A stretch of DNA of 40,857 bases from an uncultured Selenomonadales bacterium (GCA_946408105.1 CAMJQS010000005.1:1-40857); one strand, 5' to 3'; positions 8,074-18,872 are shown, numbered from the stretch's first letter. Notes: a model not told the origin generated them from the sequence alone. Numbers and translations are program-made.

Positions 8074-10788
8074 TCAAGCTGTTTGTCTTTTAACCAAGCC
8101 GGCAAAAATTCCGCCGCGTGCAACAAGTTCATCGAAGCCGCCGCTCTCAACGATTCTGCCCGCGTCCATGACCAAAATCCTGTCGCAGTTCCTAATCGTC
8201 GACAAACGGTGAGCAACGATAATTCTCGTCGCGTGAAGATTGTCCAAGCTGTTGGTGACGATTGATTGAGTTCGATTGTCCAACGCGCTGGTCGCCTCGT
8301 CGAAGATTAAAATTGCGGGCTTGGTGACGAGTGCGCGCGCGATTAAAAGTCTTTGACGTTGGCCGCCGCTGATGTTGGTCGAGCCTTCGCTGATGACGGT
8401 TTGCATTCCCATTGGCATCATCGCGATATCGGCGGCAATGCCGGCAGCCTCGGCCGCCTGCCACGCGTCCTCTTGCGTCAAAGCGTTCGTGCCGATTATG
8501 TTTGTGAAGATGTCGCCTTGCATGAGCTGACCGTTTTGGAGGACGACGCCCATTTGAGTTCGGACGCTCGGCAAATTTAAATCGGCGAGGTCTTGTCCGT
8601 CGAAATAAATTGAACCTTTGCGCGGCTTCTCGAAACCCAAAAGCAAACGGACGAGCGTGGACTTGCCGCAACCAGAACGCCCGACGATTGCAACGTTTTC
8701 GCCCGCAGAAATTTTAAAGTTAATGTCGTGCAAAACGTCACGACCTTCCGCGTAACCGAAAGTCAAATTGCTGACTTCAATCGCGCCGCTCAAAATTCCC
8801 GAATCGATTTTATCGCCAATGCTTTCGGGCACTTCGTTCATTATCGGGCGCAAGTTTTCAATGTGCGGCTGAATCGCGAAGTATTGACCGACGAGCGGAA
8901 TGATTCCGTTGAGCGTGGCGTTAAAGCTGGTGAACGCACCTTGAAACGCAATGAATTGCGCATAAGTTATGCCCTGAATTTGTTGGCCGTTGGGGCCGAC
9001 CTCGTTCATGCCGTAAACCGCAATGTAGTAAAGGCACATCGTCAAGATAAACGGTTGAACGCTGCCGATAATCGTGTTGTAGTTTCCTTGCCAACGAAGT
9101 TTCAAATTCCATTTCCATGTTTCGCCGAAGACTTCACTCCACAGCCAGAAGGCTTGATTCTCTGCGCCGTGCTCTCTGAACTTTGAAAGGCCTTTAAAAA
9201 TTTGTTGAACGATGCCGGCTTCTCGGTTGTTGGCGGCGATTAACTTTCTTTGGAAACCGATGACGCGCCGATAAATAAATGCAGTGATAATTGCGTAGAC
9301 GAACCAAACAGCCACCGCCGCCGCCGTGAGCTTGAGGCTGTAGTAACACATCAAAAAAATGCTCCAGAAGCTGAAGACGAAACCGAACAGCCCGCCGATA
9401 AAATCCGCGCTGACCAAACCTTTGATGACGTTGATTCCGCCCATGCGGCTTGCCAGTTCGCCCGACGTGAACTTCCTGAAAAATCCTGTCGGCAAAGTGA
9501 GCAGTCGTCCCCAAAGCGCGGCTTCGGTTGCCATGTTCATTCGCGTCGTGATTCTCATGACGGCAATCGTTCGGACAATGCTCAAAGACGCCGTCGTAAA
9601 GCTCGTGACCATGATGACTTGCGTGACGGTCGCCAGGCCTTGGCGGTCGAGAATCGGAATTATATCGGCAAAAATTGTTTCCGTCACGAGCGGCATTGCC
9701 AGCGGAATAAGTCCCGCGATTAAACTTATCAAAATGACCGTGCGATAATCGGCGAACCAACATTGCTTAAAAATAAATTTCATCAAGTCGAGGATGCCGA
9801 GTTTTTTCGCGGGGAAGCCTGCATAACATTCAAACGCGCTCTTGTCGATTTGCGCGGCGACCTCGTCGGTAATCGGGAAGCCGTCGGGGTGTTCGACGTT
9901 TACGAGTTTATATTTGCCGGGCCCGAGCGGAACGAAGACCGACAAAATTTTTTCCGCGCCGTAGTAGCCGATGATGACGCCGCTGTCGTTTTTGTGCCAT
10001 TCTTCGACGAGTTCAATCAAACGCATTTGCATGTTGGCCTTTTGAATCAGCCGCCGAATCAATCTGATTTGGTCGAGCTTGCGCACGAGTTCCGCGTCGA
10101 GTTTTATATTTTCTGTCGGCATTTTCAGCGCGACGGCCGCCCGCCGCACGATAAACGACGCCTCCTCCAGACGCGCGGCGCGTTCGGTCGTCTCCGAATA
10201 AGTCGTCGTCTCTTCGCCGAGCAAATGTGAAATTGAGTTGTCTAAAATTCTTCGCTGATTGCGGCCGCGGACTTCGACGCGGTTGGAAAATCTTTTGTCC
10301 TCTGCTTGGAAGCGCACGCCCAAAAGCATTGAAAAAATTCCTTCGTTCTCGCGGAAGGCCTCTGTCAAATTTTCCGCGCCTTCCAAGACCGTGCCGTCCA
10401 GCCACGTGAGCAAAATGTCGTCGCCCTTGTCCGCCAAAAGTCTGAGCCACGGCAACTTTATCAGCTCTGCGAACCAGCGGCGCATAAAAATTTTCAGCTC
10501 GTCGGGAGAAACTTCATCGAACGTCAAAATTTTTAGCTGCGTGTCTTCCACGGCGTAGATGAGCGTTTCTGTTTCCTCGAATTCGTCCAAGCCGGGGAAG
10601 GCCGCCGCGCCCGCCTCAAGCTCAACCAAAAACTGCTGACGGAAGGAACCCGCCGCGCGTGTCACGGCGTAGACTTCGACTTTGCCGGATTCAATCAGCG
10701 CAAGACGTTCGCCGTCCTCCAGTCGAACGCGCTCGCCCGCCGTCAAAAATTTTTCAAAGCGGCTCAACTTCCTGGCTCCTTTCCTCAA
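8074..10788 (-). CDS. NHLP-family peptide export ABC transporter permease/ATPase (no peptidase domain)
   Basis: Long N-terminal regulatory-like region, TM domain, Walker A GRSGCGKST, signature NISGGQRQR, Walker B LIFDEATSALD. Confidence 0.85.
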   Translation of the reverse strand: MRKGARKLSRFEKFLTAGERVRLEDGERLALIESGKVEVYAVTRAAGSFRQQFLVELEAGAAAFPGLDEFEETETLIYAVEDTQLKILTFDEVSPDELKIFMRRWFAELIKLPWLRLLADKGDDILLTWLDGTVLEGAENLTEAFRENEGIFSMLLGVRFQAEDKRFSNRVEVRGRNQRRILDNSISHLLGEETTTYSETTERAARLEEASFIVRRAAVALKMPTENIKLDAELVRKLDQIRLIRRLIQKANMQMRLIELVEEWHKNDSGVIIGYYGAEKILSVFVPLGPGKYKLVNVEHPDGFPITDEVAAQIDKSAFECYAGFPAKKLGILDLMKFIFKQCWFADYRTVILISLIAGLIPLAMPLVTETIFADIIPILDRQGLATVTQVIMVTSFTTASLSIVRTIAVMRITTRMNMATEAALWGRLLTLPTGFFRKFTSGELASRMGGINVIKGLVSADFIGGLFGFVFSFWSIFLMCYYSLKLTAAAVAVWFVYAIITAFIYRRVIGFQRKLIAANNREAGIVQQIFKGLSKFREHGAENQAFWLWSEVFGETWKWNLKLRWQGNYNTIIGSVQPFILTMCLYYIAVYGMNEVGPNGQQIQGITYAQFIAFQGAFTSFNATLNGIIPLVGQYFAIQPHIENLRPIMNEVPESIGDKIDSGILSGAIEVSNLTFGYAEGRDVLHDINFKISAGENVAIVGRSGCGKSTLVRLLLGFEKPRKGSIYFDGQDLADLNLPSVRTQMGVVLQNGQLMQGDIFTNIIGTNALTQEDAWQAAEAAGIAADIAMMPMGMQTVISEGSTNISGGQRQRLLIARALVTKPAILIFDEATSALDNRTQSIVTNSLDNLHATRIIVAHRLSTIRNCDRILVMDAGRIVESGGFDELVARGGIFAGLVKRQTA

Positions 10789-12982
10789 TCAATCTGCGAT
10801 ACGGGCCGTCGTGTTGAATCATTTCTTTGTGCGTGCCGCGTTCGACGACGACGCCCTGATGTAAAACAATTATCTCGTCGCAGTCGCGAATCGTCGAAAG
10901 TCTGTGCGCAACGATTAAACACGAACAGCCGCGCCGCCGAATATTTTCCAAAACGGTTTGCTCCGTCATCGGATCAAGGGCACTTGTCGCCTCGTCCAAA
11001 ATCAAAAGCGACGGATTGTTTGCAAGGGCGCGCGCGATTTCCAAACGTTGACGCTGGCCGCCCGAAAAATTCAAGCCGCCCTCCGAAACTTCCGAGTCGT
11101 AACCTTTATCGAGTTGCAAAATGTCTTCGTGTATGCAAGCGTCCTTCGCGGCCTGAATGATATCGCTGCGCCGAACCGAATCATCGAACAGCGACAAGTT
11201 TTGCGCAATCGTCCCGGTGATTTGGAAAACGTCTTGGTCGACGGCGGAAATGGAATTGACGATGACGGCGCGGGGCAGCTCACGACGTTTAACGCCGTCG
11301 AAGCGAACCTCTCCGCTCCATTCCTCGTAAATGCCCGTGACGACTTTGGCGACGGTCGACTTGCCCGAACCGCTCGCGCCGACGACCGCCACCCAATGCC
11401 CCGGCTCAATGTGCAGAGACAATTTATTTATCAGCGGCTTTTCCAGCGGGCTGTAACCAAAATCAATGTCTTTAAGTTCAAGCTCGCCGTTCAAGCGGGC
11501 GACGGGCTCATCAGAAATTTTTTCTTCGCGACAATTCAAATCGTCAATCTCGTATTTGCGCACGTCGTTTAGTCTTTGCATTTGCATTTCGGTTGATTGA
11601 AGAGTCGAGCCCAAACCGAGCAGAGCATTGACGGGAGCCTGGAAACTTCCCATGAGCGATTGAAAAGCCGTGAACATGCCCGCCGTCAACGCGCCCTCCA
11701 TAATCGAGAAGCCGCCGAGCGTCATAATCAACGCGCCGTTAATGCCGCCGAGGAGTGTCGGAATAATCGTCGCGGTCATCTGCCAAATCGCAACGTCTTG
11801 GCCTGCCTTTAAAACTTTCGCGCGATAACCTGCCCACTTCGCAAAAAAATCCGACTCGTTGCCGTTCGCTTTAATCGTTTCAATCATCATCAAGCCATTC
11901 ATCGCCGTGCCATATTCTTTGCCCGCGTCCTGCTGAATTTTCATGTTCAAATCGGTTAAGTGACGACGGAGCGCGAAGAAAACGATTATATCGATTGCGG
12001 AAAAAAATACGCCGATTAAAGTCAGCGTCACGTCGTATTGGAGGAGGAGGAGCAAATAAAAAATCGCGACGAGGAAATTTAACATCGCCAACGCTGCCGG
12101 CCCCGACAATACGCCCGCGATTGATTCGTTGAAGTTGACGCGCGAGGCGACTTCGCCCGCGAAACGCTGATTGAAAAATTGCATGGGCAAACGCAGCAAA
12201 TGCCAGAAGAAACTTGACGAATCCGCCAGCGTCAATTTTTTTTGCCAGCGCGTGAGGATAACCGCCTGCAACCAAGTCATCACGCCGCTAACGACCCAAG
12301 CGACCGTCATCGCCAGGCAGAAGTTAAACATCCAGCTCGTGTGCTTTTTCGCCAAAATGTCGTCGAGAAATACTTGAGTGAAGACGGGCGACGCCAGCCC
12401 CGGAATTATCATGCCGAGGTTGAGAAGCAAAATAAAAAGCACTGCCCATTTGTCGCGGGAAAGTTTTATGGCAACGTCTTTGAAAATATTGTAGCGTTCG
12501 CCTTCGGGCTTAAAATTTTCGTTCGGGACGACGCGCAACGCCACGCCCGTGTAAGACGTGCGGAACTCGTCCCATTTGACGGTTCGTCTGCCCATGGCCG
12601 GGTCGTTGAGATAAACCGTGTCGCCTTTAATGCCTTCGAGCACGACAAAATGATTGAACTCCCAGTGAATAATCAGCGGGAAGACCATGAGCTCTTTTAA
12701 TCTGTCGGCGTTCCAACGATAGCCGTTTGCGTCGCAGCCGCGGTTGCGAGCCGCCCGAATCACGCAGCTTGCCTTGGAGCCGTCGCGATTGACGCCGCAT
12801 TCTTGCCGCAACTTTTCCAGCGGCAGCCACAGCTTGTAATGCGACAAAATCATCGACAGGGACGCCGCGCCGCATTCGGTTGCTTCCATTTGCAAAATCG
12901 TCGGCACCTTGACGCGCGTGGTCGTTATCCCGAAAATTTCTTTTATCTTATCAATGAAACTCATCATCTGCTCCGTAACCAC
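10754..12982 (-). CDS. NHLP-family export ABC transporter with N-terminal C39 peptidase
   Basis: C39 motif QMEATECGAASLSMIL, His in NHFVVLEG, Asp in LNDPAMG; GASGSGKST, NFSGGQRQR, LILDEATSALD. Confidence 0.92.
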   Translation of the reverse strand: MVTEQMMSFIDKIKEIFGITTTRVKVPTILQMEATECGAASLSMILSHYKLWLPLEKLRQECGVNRDGSKASCVIRAARNRGCDANGYRWNADRLKELMVFPLIIHWEFNHFVVLEGIKGDTVYLNDPAMGRRTVKWDEFRTSYTGVALRVVPNENFKPEGERYNIFKDVAIKLSRDKWAVLFILLLNLGMIIPGLASPVFTQVFLDDILAKKHTSWMFNFCLAMTVAWVVSGVMTWLQAVILTRWQKKLTLADSSSFFWHLLRLPMQFFNQRFAGEVASRVNFNESIAGVLSGPAALAMLNFLVAIFYLLLLLQYDVTLTLIGVFFSAIDIIVFFALRRHLTDLNMKIQQDAGKEYGTAMNGLMMIETIKANGNESDFFAKWAGYRAKVLKAGQDVAIWQMTATIIPTLLGGINGALIMTLGGFSIMEGALTAGMFTAFQSLMGSFQAPVNALLGLGSTLQSTEMQMQRLNDVRKYEIDDLNCREEKISDEPVARLNGELELKDIDFGYSPLEKPLINKLSLHIEPGHWVAVVGASGSGKSTVAKVVTGIYEEWSGEVRFDGVKRRELPRAVIVNSISAVDQDVFQITGTIAQNLSLFDDSVRRSDIIQAAKDACIHEDILQLDKGYDSEVSEGGLNFSGGQRQRLEIARALANNPSLLILDEATSALDPMTEQTVLENIRRRGCSCLIVAHRLSTIRDCDEIIVLHQGVVVERGTHKEMIQHDGPYRRLIEERSQEVEPL

Positions 12983-13926
12983 TGGCTGAGCTTGTAGAAA
13001 ACTTTTTCAATCGGCGGTTTGCGTTCAATGATAATCGAGCCCGTGCAAAATGAGCCGGCCGTAACGGGTTTGTGTTCGCCGACTTTTGAAGTCCACAAGT
13101 AGCCGCTTTTATCGTCGGGGTCTTTCACGAGGTCGAAGACGACTTCCATGACCGACGAGTTTTGCGATTGCAAAATCCATTGCGCGAGTTGAACATTGCC
13201 GAGGTGCTGTTGAAGTCCGTTAATCGTTATCGGGTATTGAGAGACGCTGCGCACGACACCGATTAAACTGCCCGTCTGCGAAACGTCCGCTCCGTTGGGC
13301 GCGAGCTGAATCGGCATACCGGGTTCGATGCGTTTGCCTTTGTCGAGAGGAATGTAAAGCATGCCCGTCAAGTCTCCGCGGTTTTGAGTAATGCGGACAG
13401 AACAAATGGGAACGCCCGCGCTTATCATCGAGCCTACGTCAACCATAACCTCATCAACAATGCCGTCGTAGTCGCTGTAAACGTCTTCGGCCACGTCCTG
13501 TTGATAGCGTTTGGCGTCGTATTGATAAGCTCTGCCCATTGCGTCTTTGTCGCTGGAGGCAAGCCCCATGCCGTATTGAGCCATGCGCGTATCGGCAGAG
13601 CGTTCAGCTTGATCGACGTGCGCAATTTTGTCGCCCTTTTTAATCGTCATGCCGGGGCGAACGTAAAGCTTGCCAATTTTTCCGTTCGAGGTGTGTGTAA
13701 TGTTCATCAAGCCCGCCGAGTCCATGATTAGCCCCATGCCTTCCGCTTTGACGGTGAACGCGCCGTAAATCGACCAGAGCACCACCGCGAACAGCAAAAC
13801 GAAAATCGCGATTAACGCCATCCAACTGACGGGCGTCGTTATCGGCAACATCGTGTCCAACTTTTCGGGCGAACGAAGTTTATCGAGAGCTTCTTGGCTG
13901 AAGATTTGACTGTTCTGTTGTCTCAT
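12964..13926 (-). CDS. NHLP-system HlyD-like membrane fusion/secretion protein
   Basis: Single N-terminal TM, biotinyl-lipoyl-like halves, adjacent to both ABC genes. Confidence 0.83.
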   Translation of the reverse strand: MRQQNSQIFSQEALDKLRSPEKLDTMLPITTPVSWMALIAIFVLLFAVVLWSIYGAFTVKAEGMGLIMDSAGLMNITHTSNGKIGKLYVRPGMTIKKGDKIAHVDQAERSADTRMAQYGMGLASSDKDAMGRAYQYDAKRYQQDVAEDVYSDYDGIVDEVMVDVGSMISAGVPICSVRITQNRGDLTGMLYIPLDKGKRIEPGMPIQLAPNGADVSQTGSLIGVVRSVSQYPITINGLQQHLGNVQLAQWILQSQNSSVMEVVFDLVKDPDDKSGYLWTSKVGEHKPVTAGSFCTGSIIIERKPPIEKVFYKLSQWLRSR

Positions 13927-15095
13927 TTGCCGTCGCCCTCCATCAATGTCAATTCAACTTTCATTCCCTCTTTAAGTCCTTCCGACGCAGAAGTCACGAC
14001 AGTTTCGCCTTCCTTTACGCCCCAAACAATTTCAACGTAAGTTCCGTCGTCCGCGCCGGTTTTCACTTCGCGCCGCTCCAAAGTGTTTTCGGGTGTCACG
14101 ACGAAGACCGCGCTTCTGTTTGAATCGGTCATCGCGGCAAGCGGCACCGTCAAAAATTTTCGTGTCGTGTTCGAGATTAAGACTGCGCCGCTGTAAGCTT
14201 GCTGCTCCAAAAGTCCGACGCGATTATCAATTTCCAAAACAATTTTCCTCATGCTTGCGGGTTCGTTCAAAGGCGGCATGATTTCTGTGACAAGCACGTC
14301 GAAAACTTGAGCGTCGCCGCGATTGCCGGCCGCGTATTCCGTGTCGTAAGCTTTGCGCAAAATTTGATTGTTCTTGAAACTCAACCGAGCTGTGTCGCCG
14401 ACGTGAAATCTTTGCGCGTTTTTGTCGTCGACGGGTAGAGAGAAAAATAATCTTGAAAAATTTCCGACGAGCGCAATGGGCGTGCCCGCCTGAACGTAGG
14501 AGCCTTGCTGACGATACAAAATCAAAACTTCGCCGTCGATGGGAGCCGTCACGTCTTGCCGCGCGGATTGAACCAATAATTGCTCTTTAACTGTTTGCGC
14601 CTCTTTCAAGGCCGCCTCCGACGCAAAGAAAGCCGCCTCCGCCTCGTCGAATTTTTCAAGCGAAGTTGCGTCACGTTCTCTTAAGCGAGTGTAGCGCGCG
14701 TAATTATTTCTGGCGTTTGCAAGTTGAGCTTCGGCCTTGGCGATTGAGCTGTCCGCCTGCTGAATTTTCAGCGGGATTTCGTCGTTGACCAGCGTGAAGA
14801 TAACTTGACCGCGCCGCACACTTGAATTTTTTGACACGAAAATTTCTTCAATGCGCCCGTCAATCAAAGCAACGGCGTCGGCCATTTCCTCCGAATAAAG
14901 ATTTACCGTGTCTAAAAATAATGTCGGGTGCATGTCGCGGACTTGAGCCTTTGCGCCTTGCAGAGGAACTGTTCGTTTTTCCATGCGCTCGCTGATTTGG
15001 TGCTCGCCCGTTTTGTTGAGCCACGCGCCGTAGCCGATAATCGCCACCGCGAACAACAAAATCAACACGAGCCCGACCATGTAAAGTTTTTTCAT
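13923..15095 (-). CDS. RND/HlyD-type periplasmic adaptor subunit
   Basis: MKKLYMVGLVLILLF N-terminus; lipoyl/hairpin/beta-barrel MFP pattern; SD before ATG at 15095. Confidence 0.85.
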   Translation of the reverse strand: MKKLYMVGLVLILLFAVAIIGYGAWLNKTGEHQISERMEKRTVPLQGAKAQVRDMHPTLFLDTVNLYSEEMADAVALIDGRIEEIFVSKNSSVRRGQVIFTLVNDEIPLKIQQADSSIAKAEAQLANARNNYARYTRLRERDATSLEKFDEAEAAFFASEAALKEAQTVKEQLLVQSARQDVTAPIDGEVLILYRQQGSYVQAGTPIALVGNFSRLFFSLPVDDKNAQRFHVGDTARLSFKNNQILRKAYDTEYAAGNRGDAQVFDVLVTEIMPPLNEPASMRKIVLEIDNRVGLLEQQAYSGAVLISNTTRKFLTVPLAAMTDSNRSAVFVVTPENTLERREVKTGADDGTYVEIVWGVKEGETVVTSASEGLKEGMKVELTLMEGDGK

Positions 15096-15238
15096 CTGCG
15101 CGCCTCCCTTCAACTTTATGCACACCGCGCCCATTTTAAATCACAGCCGAAATATTTTCAACCGTTGCCGTTAAGCTTTACAAGCCGCCGCCGATTGAGT
15201 ATTATAAACGCAATCATCGAACAGGAAAGGCACACTTA

Positions 15239-16669
15239 ATGGGCGTCATCGAAAAGACAAAAACCAAATTCAACGGCTTCCAAATTTCCACGAAGATAAC
15301 TTTCGGATACGCGACGTGTTTTGCGATTTTGCTCGCCGTGATAAATTTCGTGATGTGGCTCGGCGTGATGAACGCGCTGTACCTTCCCGCCGAAAAAGCA
15401 ATCCTCTACAGCATGGAGCGGATAAAAAAAGTTTTGGGCGAGCTGGAAAAAAATTATTCTTCTTTTAACCCGAACGCTTTTCACGGAACGCTGGTGGCGG
15501 GCGTCGTGCTTCGGGTCGTCGACGAGCACGGAGAAGTTTTTATCGACACGGACGAAAATTATCCTTCCGTCGAAAAATTTAACGCGGGAATTTTGAAGAG
15601 CCCGCCGATTTTTTCTTACGACGAATTCACCGTCGCCAAAATCGGTTCCGCGCTGATTTATCGTGCCGAAATGGATTACACGCACGACGACGAAACCGTC
15701 ACGCTTTATTTTTTCCGCACGATAACTTCAGAGCTGACCCTTTTCGATAAGCTGGAAAAATTTTTGTTGATGTTGGACGTGTTGGGCGTTTTGCTTTCAA
15801 TCGGCGCGGGATATTTGTTGAGCCGAAAAATTTTGACGCCGATAAAAACCATGAACGAGTTGGCGCGCGAAATTGCTTTTGAAAAAATGGGCGGACGAAT
15901 TCCAATCGGCGCGGCCAACGACGAACTCAACGAGCTTGCAAAAACTTTAAACGAAATGCTCGACCGTCTGCAGGGCGGCATAAGCAAGCAGCAAAAATTT
16001 GTTTCCGACGCCTCGCACGAACTGCGCACGCCCGCCGCCGTCATCAAAGGTTACATCGACTTCATCGAAACTTACGGCACGACCGACGAAGCTTTGCTGA
16101 AAGAAAATTTGAAAGTCATCGGCTCCGAGGCGCAAAACATGCAAGCCCTTTTGGAAAATCTTTTGTTCCTTTCGCGCACCGACCAGCACAGACAAAAACT
16201 TCACAAAAAAATTTTGGACTTGGACGATATCGTCGGCGACGTGATGAGCAAAATGAAAACCGTCGTCAAAACGCACAAAGTCGAGCTCACAAAAAATCCG
16301 CCCGCAAAAATTTTCGGCGACGAAACGACCATTCGCCAAATGCTCAGAATTTTTTTGGACAACGCCGTAAAGTACACGCCCGAAGGCGGCACGATAAAAG
16401 TTTTCTCAAAGATTAACGGGAAAAAAATTTTGCTCAACATTTCGGATTCGGGCATCGGCATCGCGCCCGAAAATCAGAAAAAAATTTTCGACAGATTCTT
16501 CCGAATCGACAGCGAAGATTTGGTAAGCGAGGCGAACGGCAGCGGCCTCGGCCTGTCGATTGCGAAATGGATTGCCGACAGCCACGGCATAAAAATTTCC
16601 GTCGCGAGCACCCTCGGCAAGGGCACGACCTTCACGTTGACCGTTCCGATTTCTTCCGCCGAAAAATAA
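15239..16669 (+). CDS. Sensor histidine kinase (HAMP, HisKA, HATPase)
   Basis: SDASHELRTPAAVIKGYIDF H-box; FLDNAVKYTPEGG N-box; SDSGIGI; GSGLGLSIAKWI. Confidence 0.93.
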   Translation: MGVIEKTKTKFNGFQISTKITFGYATCFAILLAVINFVMWLGVMNALYLPAEKAILYSMERIKKVLGELEKNYSSFNPNAFHGTLVAGVVLRVVDEHGEVFIDTDENYPSVEKFNAGILKSPPIFSYDEFTVAKIGSALIYRAEMDYTHDDETVTLYFFRTITSELTLFDKLEKFLLMLDVLGVLLSIGAGYLLSRKILTPIKTMNELAREIAFEKMGGRIPIGAANDELNELAKTLNEMLDRLQGGISKQQKFVSDASHELRTPAAVIKGYIDFIETYGTTDEALLKENLKVIGSEAQNMQALLENLLFLSRTDQHRQKLHKKILDLDDIVGDVMSKMKTVVKTHKVELTKNPPAKIFGDETTIRQMLRIFLDNAVKYTPEGGTIKVFSKINGKKILLNISDSGIGIAPENQKKIFDRFFRIDSEDLVSEANGSGLGLSIAKWIADSHGIKISVASTLGKGTTFTLTVPISSAEK

Positions 16670-16672
16670 TCT

Positions 16673-17485
16673 TCAGAAAAATTTTTCAATCGCCGCTGCC
16701 ACTCCGTCGCTGTCGTTGTCGAGCGTCACGAAGTCGGCGATTTTTTTTATCTCGTCTTCGGCGTTGGCCATCGCCACGGAAAAGCCCGCCGTCTGCAAAA
16801 TTTCTTTGTCGTTGTCGGCGTCGCCGAAGGCAATCGTCTCGTCCAAATTGATTTTCAAAAAATCACAAAGCTCAATCAAGCCCGAACCTTTCGTAACGTT
16901 GGCGGGCGACATCTCCAAGTTAAAAGCTTCGGCAAAACTTATCGACAAGTTCAAAGCGTTTATGCGTTCAAAATTTTTGTCGCGAGAAATTTTGTCGCGG
17001 TGATAAAGATTCACTTTGATGACTTCGCCGGGATGAGTGCGGACGTATTCTTTCGGGTCGTCGCAGCGTTCGCAAATTTTGTCGAACATGTTTTGATAAA
17101 CGCCCATGCCGAACGCCGCCATATTTTGAATGTCTTCTTGGCGGGCGACGGATTTTTTTATCGTGTGCAAGTGGATCATTGCGCGCGTCTCCAGCCCGAA
17201 GTCAATCAAATTTAAAATCGTCGGCTCGTCGACTGCGTGAACTTTAACGGGCGCGTCGTTCGCGAAGTCGTAAATCATGCCGCCGCTGATAACTATCCCG
17301 TAATGAATTTTTTTGAAGTCGTCGCGGTACTCGGAAAGCTCCGCAAGGTTGCGGCCGGTGCTCACGACAACATAAACGCCGCGCGAAATTAAATCGTCGA
17401 GGGCAGCCTTCGTCCTCGGCGAAATTTTTTTCCGGGAATTTAAAATCGTGCCGTCCATGTCGAACGCCAAAAGTTTGTACTTCAT
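16673..17485 (-). CDS. HAD-superfamily Cof-type phosphatase
   Basis: FDMDGTILNSRKKISP, STGRN, GDADNDKEIL; SD aggagg before ATG at 17485. Confidence 0.9.
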   Translation of the reverse strand: MKYKLLAFDMDGTILNSRKKISPRTKAALDDLISRGVYVVVSTGRNLAELSEYRDDFKKIHYGIVISGGMIYDFANDAPVKVHAVDEPTILNLIDFGLETRAMIHLHTIKKSVARQEDIQNMAAFGMGVYQNMFDKICERCDDPKEYVRTHPGEVIKVNLYHRDKISRDKNFERINALNLSISFAEAFNLEMSPANVTKGSGLIELCDFLKINLDETIAFGDADNDKEILQTAGFSVAMANAEDEIKKIADFVTLDNDSDGVAAAIEKFF

Positions 17486-17558
17486 TTTCAAAACCTCCTG
17501 CGAGGATTTTATCATAAGCTTGACGATTATGCTAAAATTTTTTGCGGAGGATTTTTTT

Positions 17559-18857
17559 ATGACGGAAATTTTTTTGCTCGGAATTTTTTCTGCGGCGTTG
17601 CTGGCGTGCATTTTGTCGGACGCGTCGATTTTGTTCGCGCTGGTCTTCGGGCTGATGATTTTTTCTTTTTACGCCGCCGAACTCGGACACGCGCCGCGAA
17701 AAATTTTTTCCATGTGGGCGGCGGGCGTCCGTCCGATTAAATCGATTTTGATAACGCTCGTGTTGATTGGAATCATCACGGCGAATTGGCGGGCGGCGGG
17801 CGTCATCCCCGCGATAATTTTTTACACGGCGGATTTTTTTTCGCCCGAAATAATTTTGCTCATGACGTTTTGGCTCTGCGGATTAATTTCGACGTTGACG
17901 GGCACGGCGTTTGGAACGGCGGCGACAATGGGAATTATCTGCGGGTCGATTGCCGAAAGTTTGGGCGTGCCGACGTGGCTGACGGGCGGCGCGGTTTTGT
18001 CGGGCTGTTATCTGGGCGACAGGTGTTCGCCGATGTCGACGAGCGCGCTGCTTGTGGCGACGCTGACACGCACGGACATTTTTAAAAATCTCGTCGGCAT
18101 GGTGAAGACTTCAATCGTTCCGTTCGTTTTGGCGAGCGCGTTTTATTTTGCGGCGGGAATTTTTTTCGCGGGCGAGGGCGCGGCGGTCGTCGACGCAAAA
18201 GAAATTTTCGCGCGTTCGTTCGAGATAAATTTTTTCGTCCTGCTTCCCGCAATTTTAATCGTCGTGCTGTCCTTGTTGAAATTAAAAGTTCAGCTGATGA
18301 TGAGCGCGAGCATTTTGGCTTGCGCGGCGGTTGCGATTTGGATTCAAGACGCAAAAGTTTTCGAGCTGATAAAAATTTCTTTGCTGGGATATTATCCGAA
18401 CGACACGGAGCTTGCAAAAATTTTGAGCGGCGGCGGAATAATTTCAATGGCGAACGTCGTGGCAATCGTTTGCCTGTCGAGTTGTTACGCGGGAATTTTT
18501 CAGGCGACGGGCTTTTTAAATCGTCTGCAAAGTTTGATGATAAGCTTGGGGAAAAAATTTTCGTCGTTCGCGAGCGTGTTGGTCGCCGCGACAATCACGA
18601 GCATGATAGCCTGCAATCAAACGTTGGCGATAATGTTGACGCATCAGCTTTGCAAAAAAGTTGAGCCGCGCGCAGAAATTTTCGCGATACAAATTGAAAA
18701 TTCCGCCGTGATAATTTCTCCGATGATTCCGTGGTCGATAGCGAGCGTGATAGTTTTAATGCCAATCGCCGCGCCGAAAATTTCAATCTTGGCAGCGTGG
18801 TATCTTTGGCTGATTCCGATTTGTTTGCTGTTGAAAAAAAATAATCCTCCGCGATGA
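17559..18857 (+). CDS. NhaC-like Na+/H+ antiporter family protein
   Basis: Polytopic; SGCYLGDRCSPMSTSALLVA resembles the NhaC signature. Confidence 0.72.
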   Translation: MTEIFLLGIFSAALLACILSDASILFALVFGLMIFSFYAAELGHAPRKIFSMWAAGVRPIKSILITLVLIGIITANWRAAGVIPAIIFYTADFFSPEIILLMTFWLCGLISTLTGTAFGTAATMGIICGSIAESLGVPTWLTGGAVLSGCYLGDRCSPMSTSALLVATLTRTDIFKNLVGMVKTSIVPFVLASAFYFAAGIFFAGEGAAVVDAKEIFARSFEINFFVLLPAILIVVLSLLKLKVQLMMSASILACAAVAIWIQDAKVFELIKISLLGYYPNDTELAKILSGGGIISMANVVAIVCLSSCYAGIFQATGFLNRLQSLMISLGKKFSSFASVLVAATITSMIACNQTLAIMLTHQLCKKVEPRAEIFAIQIENSAVIISPMIPWSIASVIVLMPIAAPKISILAAWYLWLIPICLLLKKNNPPR

Positions 18858-18872
18858 AACGGAGGATTATTT
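18843..18872 (+). terminator. Hairpin terminator AATCCTCCG-N8-CGGAGGATT plus T-run
   Basis: Perfect 9-bp stem at the gene end. Confidence 0.8.
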
